A program made the position numbers and the translations under genes. Below the pieces are notes generated by a model. That model was not told the origin of the DNA. It was given only the letters and a program-made list of their open reading frames with translations, and did not search any database. From IMG/VR virus record IMGVR_UViG_3300036835_000059, positions 1 to 22,431 of that record: a stretch of DNA of 22,431 nucleotides. The stretch is one strand, 5' to 3'. Shown here in pieces: positions 1 to 5,688 of the stretch (position 1 is its first letter; every line of letters begins with the position of its first letter). This DNA comes from a virus.

Positions 1-458
1 AGTGGCACCGGGTGAAGGCGATGGCTTTACGCGGTTGGGAGCTCGCCGACGACGGGCGCCTCTACCATCGCACGATCGCCGAATTGGTCGCCTTGACGAT
101 GGAATGGACGGGCTGGGAGCCGGGGCAAAAGCGGGGCAAAAGCGGGGCAAAAGCGGGGCAGCCAAAACGTGAACCGTCTTTAAAATCAATGCCAATTTTC
201 GACAAAGAAAAAGGAAAGGACTCTCCCCCTTCGGGGGAGTCCGCGCGCGACCCGCGCGCGACGCGCCCACGCGAGAAGCCCCGCCGCTATGGACCGATGA
301 CAACCCTTTTCGAGGGAGGCGCACGTGCCGCCGAAGCCTACATCGCCCGCAACGGTCTCCGCGATCTCGATCCTGGTGACGAAGCTGCTCAGCCACTACT
401 GGACGGCGGAGGAACACCCCGCCGCGCGGCAGGCGCAGGTGGAGGACTGGATCGGTGA
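1..458 (+). CDS. DUF1376-like phage replication-associated protein, 3' part only
   Basis: The frame is already open at the left edge, so the gene is cut by the window. The first visible residues include the motif RGWELADDGRLYHRTIAE, which is typical of the C-terminal half of the DUF1376/YdaU family of phage proteins found next to replication and recombination genes. After this motif the protein is low in complexity: a Gly/Lys stretch encoded by an 11-bp tandem repeat (121-160), then a Lys-rich AT-richer segment, then an Arg/Pro-rich tail. The last 134 bases overlap the next gene in another frame, and there the protein becomes Gly/Arg-rich and unconvincing, so the tail may be poorly conserved. 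The GTG at 12 and ATG at 21 are probably internal codons rather than starts. Exact function is unknown. The family is often placed with helicase-loading or primosome proteins by context only. Confidence 0.6.
   Translation, partial: WHRVKAMALRGWELADDGRLYHRTIAELVALTMEWTGWEPGQKRGKSGAKAGQPKREPSLKSMPIFDKEKGKDSPPSGESARDPRATRPREKPRRYGPMTTLFEGGARAAEAYIARNGLRDLDPGDEAAQPLLDGGGTPRRAAGAGGGLDR
121..160 (+). repeat. 11-bp tandem repeat, 3.6 copies, inside coding sequence
   Basis: The unit cggggcaaaag occurs perfectly at 121-131, 132-142 and 143-153, followed by a partial copy at 154-160. Because 11 is not a multiple of three, gain or loss of one unit would shift the reading frame of the DUF1376-like gene. 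Three complete units together keep the frame (11 codons). Perfect identity suggests recent slippage. Confidence 0.9.
218..242 (+). other. G/C-rich inverted repeat (hairpin) inside the first gene
   Basis: Arms at 218-229 and 233-242 can pair as two 5-bp stems (ggact/agtcc and ccccc/ggggg) separated by a 2-base bulge, with a 3-base loop TTC. No T-run follows, so it is not a convincing intrinsic terminator. It lies about 80 bases upstream of the start at 325 and might affect translation or mRNA decay, but that is inference. Confidence 0.4.
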
Positions 459-822
459 CCTCATCGAATTCGGTTCCGGCGTCGTGCAAGAGGCGTGCGC
501 GGAATGGCGCCGCAGCGAAACCCGCCGCCCGCTCCCCGCGGACATCCGCAAATTGTGCCAGGAGGAACGCGATCGCCGTCAATGGCGGGCGACCCGCGCC
601 CTGCCAGCGCCGGCCCCGGTTCCAACACAGCGCCAACGCGACCACGCCGAAGAACGGCGCCTGGCGGAAGCGATCAACACGATGCGCTACGCCCGCGGCG
701 ACGCCTATCGGGCCGGCAAGCTCGCCGAATGGGACGCCGCCAACGCCGCCCGTCTCCAGGAAGCGCGCGATCGCCTGCGCGAGCTACAGGACCGGGACCG
801 GCAGCGCCGCACCGCTGCCTGA
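325..822 (+). CDS. Small helical phage protein, possible helicase-loader-like
   Basis: This 165-residue protein starts at GTG 325, which is preceded by a good ribosome-binding site (gggagg at 314-319). The N-terminal half is predicted helical with a conserved-looking block: residues about 14-30 are hydrophobic, followed by WTAEEHPAARQAQVEDW and then a Trp-Arg-Arg ... Pro-ADIR element. The pattern of an acidic helical region followed by 'P..DIR.LC' resembles small phage replication accessory proteins such as helicase loader/inhibitors, but I cannot assign it firmly. The C-terminal half (about 95-165) is Arg/Glu/Ala-rich and probably coiled coil. It sits directly after a DUF1376-type gene, a common pairing in Rhizobiales prophages, which supports a role near replication. 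Function remains uncertain. Confidence 0.7.
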   Translation: MPPKPTSPATVSAISILVTKLLSHYWTAEEHPAARQAQVEDWIGDLIEFGSGVVQEACAEWRRSETRRPLPADIRKLCQEERDRRQWRATRALPAPAPVPTQRQRDHAEERRLAEAINTMRYARGDAYRAGKLAEWDAANAARLQEARDRLRELQDRDRQRRTAA

Positions 823-915
823 GCTTGGGGGAGGGGGAAGGCGGACCGTCGTCGTTGTTGTGGGCCTCGGCGGCGGTCCGTCGTTTGGAAATGACCACGA
901 AGGAGGAAGTGGAAA

Positions 916-1392
916 ATGCCGGAAGCACACGAGGGCGTCGTCGATCGCGAAGCATTGAAGCGCTATTGCGAGCGGACCAGGGAGTTGCGCGCCGAACGCC
1001 GCGAGATCAACGAGTCGCTTGGCGAGGTCATGAAGGAGGCCAAGGGCGCCGGCTTCGTCCCGGAGATGATCCGCGGGATCGTCCGCGAAATGGAAATGGA
1101 GGACGAGGCACGCGAGACGTTTTTCGCGACCCAGGCAGCGTATCGCCGCGCGGTCGGGCTTCTCGCCGATCTGCCGCTCGGTCGCGCATCGGCACCGCGC
1201 CCGAAATATCCGACGCACCGCTGGGGCGAGAAACCCGGCGACGGCGCCGACGACGCGACCGTCACCAAGCCGCCCGAATTCGCGAAGCAACCACTGCACC
1301 GCGGACGCCCGAAAAAGACCGAGGCCACCAAGCCGGCGCCCGACAAGGGGATCTGGGACGGTAGCCCGTCAATGCCGCAGGGCAACGCATGA
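916..1392 (+). CDS. GapR-like (DUF2312) DNA-binding protein
   Basis: The 158-residue product has a strong ribosome-binding site (aaggagg at 899-905) before ATG 916. Residues about 11-85 match the GapR/DUF2312 pattern: a charged coiled-coil helix (REALKRYCERTRELRAERRE), a short linker, then EAKGAGFVPEMIRGIVREM, equivalent to the 'EAKGNGFD...LR.VI' block of GapR. GapR is an alphaproteobacterial nucleoid-associated protein that encircles overtwisted DNA and assists gyrase/topoisomerase during replication. The C-terminal half (about 95-158) is Pro/Lys/Thr-rich and not part of that domain, so this is a tailed variant, longer than the roughly 90 residues typical of GapR. A phage copy could manage supercoiling of replicating phage DNA or compete with host GapR; that is inference. 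It overlaps the next gene by ATGA. Confidence 0.72.
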   Translation: MPEAHEGVVDREALKRYCERTRELRAERREINESLGEVMKEAKGAGFVPEMIRGIVREMEMEDEARETFFATQAAYRRAVGLLADLPLGRASAPRPKYPTHRWGEKPGDGADDATVTKPPEFAKQPLHRGRPKKTEATKPAPDKGIWDGSPSMPQGNA

Positions 1393-2363
1393 TCCACCAT
1401 CTCGCCCTCGCCGCGATCCGTCTCGATGACGCTTGTCAGCCGCGCGCCCAACTCGATTTGGGCGTCGTCGCTGAATATGCCGAGGCGCTGGCGGCGGGTG
1501 CGACATTCCCGCCGGTGACGGTCTTTCACGACACCGTCGACCATTGGCTCGCCGATGGGTTCCACCGCTACGCCGCGAAGAAGGCGACCGGACAAGAGAC
1601 GATCAACGCCGAGGTCCGACCGGGCACTCGGCGCGACGCGGTCCTCTATTCGGTCGGCGTCAACGCGACGCACGGTTTGCGTCGGACCAACGAGGACAAG
1701 CGCCGTGCGGTGTCGACGATGCTCGCCGATCCGGAATGGGCGTGCTGGTCGGATCGCGAAATCGCCCGCCGCTGCGCGGTCAATCACCACCTTGTCGCGC
1801 AGCTTCGCGGGAGTTCTCCCAGTGACGAGCGGACCTACACGACGAAGCATGGCACCGTCGCGACCATGAACACCGCCGCGATCGGCGCGGCCGATGTCGA
1901 CGACGACCCGGAAGTCGCCGAGCTGGTAGTAAAGACCGTCGCCCGAATTGAGAGCGGCGAGCCGATCACCAGCCTGGCCGATCTTAAAAACACGATCCGC
2001 GAGGTCTGGCGCGAGGACCATCCGTCGCCGCCGACAATTCTTCACGAGTTGCCCATGACGCCGCCGATCAAGCTGTCGCGCCCTGATCACTCCGGGCTCG
2101 ACACGTTCGGCGTGATCCGCGCCGTTGCGCGCCATGCCGCCGACAACCCCGTCGCCGCGTCGATCGACAAAATCGGCAAATGGACCCGCCTAAACATTCT
2201 CGACGATTTGCCGATCGCGATCGCCTACCTCACCGAATTACACGCCGCCCTAACCGGGGGATCGCCCAATGCCTCTACTGTTGACGAAGGGAGAAGTGAT
2301 CGAGCAGATACGCGACTGTCGGAACCGGATTCGACTGAGGACGCCGCGCGTAAAAGCGCGTGA
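1389..2363 (+). CDS. ParB/sulfiredoxin-like domain protein (first of two)
   Basis: This 324-residue protein starts at ATG 1389, overlapping the GapR-like gene by ATGA. Residues about 8-80 carry a ParB N-terminal-type fold: a hydrophobic strand and helix (DLGVVAEYAEALAAGATFPP), a strand (VTVFHD), and the motif ADGFHRYAA at 55-63, equivalent to the 'G.HR..A' active/nucleotide-binding motif of ParB/Srx-like proteins. Residues 94-140 (TNEDKRRAV...WSDREIARRCAVNHHLVAQLR) look like the helix-turn-helix that follows in phage ParB-like regulators. The remainder is less conserved, and the last about 30 residues overlap the next ORF out of frame. Such proteins act in partition, transcription control or as nucleases; which role applies here cannot be read from sequence. 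Confidence 0.78.
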   Translation: MIHHLALAAIRLDDACQPRAQLDLGVVAEYAEALAAGATFPPVTVFHDTVDHWLADGFHRYAAKKATGQETINAEVRPGTRRDAVLYSVGVNATHGLRRTNEDKRRAVSTMLADPEWACWSDREIARRCAVNHHLVAQLRGSSPSDERTYTTKHGTVATMNTAAIGAADVDDDPEVAELVVKTVARIESGEPITSLADLKNTIREVWREDHPSPPTILHELPMTPPIKLSRPDHSGLDTFGVIRAVARHAADNPVAASIDKIGKWTRLNILDDLPIAIAYLTELHAALTGGSPNASTVDEGRSDRADTRLSEPDSTEDAARKSA

Positions 2364-2805
2364 TATCGCGCTCGAAATCTACGACGCCTTCACCTTTACT
2401 GCTGAGGTCACGCGCCTATTCATCATCGACGCGCTGACCGCGCTTTGCCGCGACGTGATCCAGGAGGAAAGGGCGCGATCGGGTGCGCGAGCTCATGCCG
2501 CCGCCGGTGCGGCTGCAGTCGCGCGCGGAACGCCTGAATTTCCGGATTTCGCCGACATTTGCGATCCCTGCCCGCGCAACTATGCGCTACCGGCAGACGA
2601 GCCAAACGAGACGATCTACGTCGAGACTTTCGACGAGGATTTTCAATCCTTGCCCGAGGGCTATGGCTATTTGCGGAAATTCGCGGAGGGCGCTCAGCGG
2701 AACGCTACGGCCCTTGAAAACCTCTATCGATTGTGTCGCCGCCTGGGTGGGATTCCCGGTGATACGCCGCGCGAAATCTTGCTGCGGCATGGGTTCACCA
2801 TTTGA
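2269..2805 (+). CDS. Hypothetical protein
   Basis: The 178-residue product starts at ATG 2269, with a G-rich stretch (cggggg at 2255-2260) upstream. It overlaps the end of the ParB-like gene by 95 bases, which is long for this tightly packed genome and makes the exact start less certain. The N-terminal 70 residues are Arg/Leu-rich and helical; the middle is Pro/Asp-rich (about 88-115) and includes ICDPCPRNY; the C-terminus is again helical, ending in LGGIPGDTPREILLRHGF. I do not recognise a family. The ORF ends in TGATG, shared with the following nuclease gene, which supports it as a real member of the operon. Confidence 0.55.
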   Translation: MPLLLTKGEVIEQIRDCRNRIRLRTPRVKARDIALEIYDAFTFTAEVTRLFIIDALTALCRDVIQEERARSGARAHAAAGAAAVARGTPEFPDFADICDPCPRNYALPADEPNETIYVETFDEDFQSLPEGYGYLRKFAEGAQRNATALENLYRLCRRLGGIPGDTPREILLRHGFTI

Positions 2806-3251
2806 TGCTCGGCGCCGCGCCGGCCTTTCGACTGACGCCCGAGCTCGTCGCCGAGCAGGACATCCACGAGGCTTGCGCGGCCGCGCTCGATCGCCTGTTA
2901 CTGCCGCCGGCGCTGTGGTTTTGCTATCCGGCCGGCGCGACGCAACTCTCCGCGCAGCAGATGGCCCGCTACTCCCGCATGGGCCTCAAGCGCGGGATGC
3001 CGGACCTTTGGGTCCTTCATGCCGGGGTTTACTGCATCGAATTGAAGCGCCAGGGCGGGCGCCTGTCGAAAACCCGGATCGCGCGGACCCGCCGGGGCTC
3101 CCCCAGGATCCTCGCCGGTCAGGAGGACACGTTTCCGCAATTGATCGCCTCTGGCGGGGTGCTCGACATCGCGATCGCGCACTCGGTCGACGAAATGCTC
3201 GAGGTCCTGGAGGGCTGGCGCGTTCCGCTGCGCCCGCACCACCGATGGTGA
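2805..3251 (+). CDS. VRR-NUC domain nuclease
   Basis: This 148-residue protein is read from ATG 2805, inside a TGATG junction with the upstream gene; a TTG three bases earlier is less likely. It has the VRR-NUC/PD-(D/E)XK signature: GLKRGMPDLWVL (Asp67), then a strand and IELKR (Glu79, Lys81), followed by a GG and SKTR segment. VRR-NUC proteins of phages are Holliday-junction or flap-type nucleases acting in recombination and replication. Length is close to that of other standalone phage VRR-NUC proteins. A late QEDTFPQLIASGG segment fits the family's 'Q......L...G' helix. The neighbours are ParB-like and HTH-like proteins, consistent with a DNA-processing operon. Confidence 0.85.
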   Translation: MLGAAPAFRLTPELVAEQDIHEACAAALDRLLLPPALWFCYPAGATQLSAQQMARYSRMGLKRGMPDLWVLHAGVYCIELKRQGGRLSKTRIARTRRGSPRILAGQEDTFPQLIASGGVLDIAIAHSVDEMLEVLEGWRVPLRPHHRW

Positions 3252-3706
3252 GCTCGTATCTGCGCCAACACGTCGAATTCGACGCGCCCGCGGTCGACGA
3301 CGATAATTTTCGCCCTTTCTGGCGCCGCCGGACGCGCCTCGACGACCTCGTCGCCGACAAATCGATCGGCCCGCGCGAGTATCTGGCCGCGATCGCCTAT
3401 CGGGACCTCGTCGAGCGCGTCGGCGCCTCCGCCTGGGGCGCGCTGCGGACCGAAACCATCGATCGCGCGACCGCCGGGGCTGAAATCACCGGACGCGCGT
3501 CCGCGGACCGCCGCTTGACAGCGATCCGCGCGAAACTCGGCGCCTTTGCCGCGCGCCTCGTCGATCTCGTCGTCGTCGTCGACATGCCATGGGCCGAGCT
3601 CGGGCGCCGATACCGCGTCGACCCGAAAACCATCCGCCGCTGGGCGATTGAGACGCTGCAATTACTCGCCGGCGTCATGGCTCAAACTACGGAGGCACCA
3701 CGATGA
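3245..3706 (+). CDS. Helix-turn-helix phage protein
   Basis: The frame is open upstream for several hundred bases, but that part only shadows other genes. The real start is probably ATG 3245 (153 residues) or GTG 3248, which makes a GTGA overlap with the nuclease gene. Residues about 115-145 (PWAELGRRYRVDPKTIRRWA) form a clear helix-turn-helix of the kind used to bind DNA in phage regulators and terminase-like small proteins. Residues about 35-70 (DDLVADKSIGPREYLAA...) form a helical region common to similar proteins in Rhizobiales prophages. The protein may regulate late transcription, but there is no direct sign of a specific target. Confidence 0.72.
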   Translation: MVSSYLRQHVEFDAPAVDDDNFRPFWRRRTRLDDLVADKSIGPREYLAAIAYRDLVERVGASAWGALRTETIDRATAGAEITGRASADRRLTAIRAKLGAFAARLVDLVVVVDMPWAELGRRYRVDPKTIRRWAIETLQLLAGVMAQTTEAPR

Positions 3707-4065
3707 AAGGGAAGCTATGGCTGATCCGACCGGGTGAGACGACACCGACCGTCATTCAGTACGACGAGGTGATCATGCTCGACGACCTCCAGGACGCGGT
3801 CGGCGGGTTTATCGAAACCGTGCCGTTTTTCTTCTCGTTTCACGACCCGGACGAGGGCCGTCGCGTGCGCTGTGTCGCGTTCTGTCATGAGGAAGGAAAA
3901 CTCGAAGGGTTGCCCTACAATCACGGCGCACAATTGCTCTGGCAAGCCGCTCTCGACGCCTTTTTCGCTGAGGCCAACGATGGGAAGCCCGTCACCAACG
4001 ACGACCAACTGGTCGGACCCATCGTGATCGTCACCGGCGACGACGAATTCCTGGCCGCGCTGTGA
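3703..4065 (+). CDS. DUF3846 domain protein
   Basis: The 120-residue protein starts at ATG 3703, overlapping the HTH gene by ATGA. The order of elements matches DUF3846: an N-terminal strand pair, then LDDLQDAVGGFIETV, an acidic turn, CHEEGKLEGLPYNHGAQLLW and a C-terminal strand (VGPIVIVTGDDEF). DUF3846 proteins are frequent in phages and plasmids. Their role is not established, and some have been grouped with ArdA-like anti-restriction proteins on weak grounds. The protein is acidic overall. Confidence 0.75.
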   Translation: MKGKLWLIRPGETTPTVIQYDEVIMLDDLQDAVGGFIETVPFFFSFHDPDEGRRVRCVAFCHEEGKLEGLPYNHGAQLLWQAALDAFFAEANDGKPVTNDDQLVGPIVIVTGDDEFLAAL

Positions 4066-4328
4066 GCCAGTTCACGATCGACTGGCGCGACAGTGGTTTC
4101 GAGCCCGAATGCGCGCCCAATCCCGATTATCCCGAGGGGATTGATCTCGACGTGACCCGCGGTGCCATGCTGCGCTGTCGCGCGCCGCTGCCCTATCCTG
4201 CGAAGCGCGTCGGCGTTTACACCGTGCGGTGCACGATCTGCGGCTTTCAGACGGGTTGCACAACAGCGGGGCGCGCCGATGATCCTCGCTCGATCACCCT
4301 GCCGTGTCGGGTCGCGGGCCGCGCATGA
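4062..4328 (+). CDS. Conserved small phage protein with CxxC pair
   Basis: The 88-residue product starts at GTG 4062 in a GTGA overlap with the DUF3846 gene. The second half has YTVRCTICGFQTGCTTAGR, with a CxxC and an additional Cys, then DDPRSITLPC. This block is familiar from small unannotated genes in Rhizobiales prophages and may bind zinc through its cysteines. No function is known. Translation is probably coupled to both neighbours, since it also ends in an ATGA overlap. Confidence 0.7.
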   Translation: MSQFTIDWRDSGFEPECAPNPDYPEGIDLDVTRGAMLRCRAPLPYPAKRVGVYTVRCTICGFQTGCTTAGRADDPRSITLPCRVAGRA

Positions 4329-4585
4329 ATACTCCCGGCTTCTGGCAATACGAGCAGAGCGGGCGCTTGCGCCCTGTCGTCGTCGCCTACCTCCACGGCA
4401 AGCCGCTCGACGACGAGCAAGTGACGATGATGCGCGCCTACCTGCGCCAGTGGATCAATGCCGACGTGTGGCGCAACGATCCGGGGCTCGACCAGTTGCG
4501 GACCCGGATCGACGAGCTCGTCGATCGCGCGTCGATCGACCGCTGGCTCAGCGACGCCCTCGATCTCGGGATCGACCCGCTGTGA
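4325..4585 (+). CDS. Hypothetical protein
   Basis: This 86-residue protein is read from ATG 4325, which overlaps the previous stop by ATGA. An in-frame GTG at 4304 is possible but would lengthen the overlap. The N-terminus (MNTPGFWQYEQSG) is followed by a helical region and by VTMMRAYLRQWINADVW and IDELVDRASIDRWLSDAL, so the fold is mainly alpha-helical. Many prophages carry similar small proteins at this position. I cannot assign a function. Confidence 0.65.
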   Translation: MNTPGFWQYEQSGRLRPVVVAYLHGKPLDDEQVTMMRAYLRQWINADVWRNDPGLDQLRTRIDELVDRASIDRWLSDALDLGIDPL

Positions 4586-4592
4586 CCGCGGC

Positions 4593-4865
4593 ATGACCGA
4601 CCGCGCCGCCTTTTTCGTCGTCGCACTGGACCTGGCCGGGCGCGAGACGCCCGCGATCTATTGGGATGAACTGCCGCGCACCCCGATCCGCCGGATGACC
4701 TATGTCGTCAGGCTCGACCAGCTGCCCAACGCCGAGGCGCTCGGGCTGTGCCATGCGAACCTGTGGGAGCTGTTCAAGGTCTACCGACACATGAAGGCGC
4801 GCGGGAAGCTGCCGCCGCGATGGGAGCCGCCGAAACCCAAAAAGGAAGCGGCCCCCGAACCGTAG
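4593..4865 (+). CDS. Hypothetical protein
   Basis: The 90-residue ORF is open further upstream, but ATG 4593, eight bases after the previous stop, gives the best spacing. It reads as two strands (FFVVALDLAG, MTYVVRLDQLP), a helical middle (NAEALGLCHANLWELFKVYRHMK) and a Lys/Pro-rich tail. No family is recognised. It is the last gene before the largest gap in the window, so it probably ends the early or middle transcription unit. Confidence 0.6.
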   Translation: MTDRAAFFVVALDLAGRETPAIYWDELPRTPIRRMTYVVRLDQLPNAEALGLCHANLWELFKVYRHMKARGKLPPRWEPPKPKKEAAPEP

Positions 4866-4889
4866 TCCGGAAGCCGCTCGGTGTAAGCA

Positions 4890-4912
4890 ATCGGGGGCAC
4901 CACCCGCCCGAT
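4890..4912 (+). terminator. Possible weak hairpin terminator after the early operon
   Basis: The six-base arms atcggg (4890-4895) and cccgat (4907-4912) can pair across an 11-base loop. They lie 24 bases after the stop of the last early gene and before the promoter at 4973. No T-run follows, so intrinsic termination is doubtful and the call rests mainly on position. The rest of 4866-4972 shows nothing else recognisable, apart from a short AT-rich block at 4931-4939. Confidence 0.25.
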
Positions 4913-4972
4913 CGCCCCGTCACCACCGCGCTAAATATAGGCTCCGCCGCCGCCCCCGACAATAAATCCGGC

Positions 4973-5001
4973 TTGACTCCGAATTCCCGGCGCGGCTATG
5001 G
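4973..5001 (+). promoter_or_regulatory. Probable sigma-70-type promoter of the HNH/terminase/structural operon
   Basis: The -35 element TTGACT (4973-4978, preceded by GC, giving the alphaproteobacterial CTTGAC form) is followed after exactly 17 bases by CTATGG (4996-5001), a fair -10. It sits in the only sizeable intergenic space and faces the HNH, packaging and head/tail genes. The -35 overlaps GACTC (4975-4979), a GANTC site of the CcrM cell-cycle methylase of Alphaproteobacteria, so methylation- or GcrA-dependent control is conceivable. If the promoter is real, the ATG at 4998 falls inside the -10, and translation must begin downstream. Confidence 0.5.
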
Positions 5002-5045
5002 GAAAAACCATCATTCGCGAGTTGCGACTGATACTTCCCGAAAAC

Positions 5046-5375
5046 ATGCCAGAACGCGCGCCGCTGCATCGAGCGGCTGGCTACCTTTCGAGCGCCGATC
5101 GCCGCCGTCTTTACGACGCCGCGCGCCCGTCGCCGTCCCGGATTTACGGGCATCAGTGGCGCCGATTGCGCCTCATGTATTTGCGCGCGCACCCGATTTG
5201 TGAGTGTGAGGATCACTGCGGCCGCCCCGCGACCGTCGTCGATCACCGCACGCCGCACAACGGCGATCACGCGCTGATGTACGCTTGGGACAATCTCCAG
5301 GCGATGACGAAACCCTGTCACGACAAGAAAACCGCGGCGCGCGACGGCGGTTTCGGCAACCCGGTTCGCCGATGA
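5046..5375 (+). CDS. HNH endonuclease
   Basis: Read from ATG 5046 the product has 109 residues and begins MPERAPLHR, as in other phage HNH proteins of this kind. The frame also offers ATG 4998, but that start would overlap the proposed -10. Neither start has a clear ribosome-binding site. Key features are YGHQWRRLRLMYLRAHPICE, then CGRPATVVDHRTPHNGD (Asp66-His67 of the HNH motif), WDNLQAMTKPCHDKKTA (the Asn and final His of the motif) and a C-terminal basic tail. Small HNH enzymes lying just before terminase genes are known in HK97-type phages to assist packaging by nicking or cutting DNA together with the terminase. Confidence 0.88.
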   Translation: MPERAPLHRAAGYLSSADRRRLYDAARPSPSRIYGHQWRRLRLMYLRAHPICECEDHCGRPATVVDHRTPHNGDHALMYAWDNLQAMTKPCHDKKTAARDGGFGNPVRR

Positions 5376-5569
5376 GCCTCAAAACTCCCCATGCGACACC
5401 GAAAAAAGATGACTGGGGCGCGATCCAGACCGCGGTTGGTCCAAAGTTTTACCCCCCCTACCCCCGCGACCGGGAGGGGTTCCGAATGCCGTGCGCGTTC
5501 TGCGGCGGCTGCCCGCCACCCTGCCCGCTGCAGGGCTCGTGTGCCTTCATCAAGGAGGGCCAATGCTGA
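5372..5569 (+). CDS. Cys-rich small protein of unknown function
   Basis: The 65-residue product starts at ATG 5372, overlapping the HNH stop by ATGA. The first half is ordinary (KKDDWGAIQTAVGPKFYPPY); the last 27 residues contain six cysteines, beginning CAFCGGCPPPCPLQGSC. That spacing could hold zinc or an iron-sulphur cluster or form disulphides; this is inference. I do not recognise a family. Its stop lies seven bases into the next mini-gene. Confidence 0.55.
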   Translation: MSLKTPHATPKKDDWGAIQTAVGPKFYPPYPRDREGFRMPCAFCGGCPPPCPLQGSCAFIKEGQC

Positions 5570-5688
5570 CACCCGATCCGAAACCGCAAGACGACCCCGG
5601 CGAGGGCGATCACGAACGCCGCGAACCGGGCGAAGACGAGCACGAGGACGATGGCGAGAGCCAGGTCGACGACAAAGAAACCGCCTGA
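5563..5688 (+). CDS. Very acidic 41-residue mini-protein
   Basis: ATG 5563 is preceded by one of the strongest ribosome-binding sites in the window (aaggaggg at 5552-5559). The product has 41 residues, of which 17 are Asp or Glu, with almost no hydrophobic core, so it is probably disordered. It overlaps the upstream Cys-rich gene by 7 bases and the downstream ParB gene by 38. The acidic composition recalls DNA-mimic inhibitors, but proteins this short can also be simple translational-coupling leaders for the next gene. The call of a true gene rests mainly on the ribosome-binding site. Confidence 0.5.
   Translation: MLTPDPKPQDDPGEGDHERREPGEDEHEDDGESQVDDKETA

Noticed and set aside
842-880. Seven-base inverted repeat (cggaccg / cggtccg) in the gap before the GapR-like gene
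   Set aside because: Loop of 25 bases, no T-run and no promoter nearby; such pairs are expected by chance in G+C-rich sequence.
495-1364. Long + strand frame overlapping the small helical protein and the GapR-like gene
   Set aside because: The product is Arg/Pro/Gly-rich without structure, and both overlapped genes have better starts and recognisable sequence.
963-2135. Long open frame on the minus strand opposite the GapR-like and ParB-like genes
   Set aside because: It follows the codon structure of the + strand genes in G+C-rich DNA, lacks a recognisable domain and would be antisense to genes with good motifs.
2483-3244. Upstream extension of the HTH gene's frame
   Set aside because: This part lies over the nuclease gene, is Arg/Ala-rich and lacks conservation cues; ATG 3245 fits the operon's overlap pattern.
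4838-4850. A-run in the last early gene considered as a second frameshift site
   Set aside because: The zero frame reads CCC AAA AAG, which does not meet the X XXY YYZ rule, and no meaningful product lies in the shifted frame.
4931-4940. AT-rich block ctaaatatag considered as a -10 element
   Set aside because: No acceptable -35 lies 16 to 18 bases upstream; the TTGACT/CTATGG pair downstream is better.
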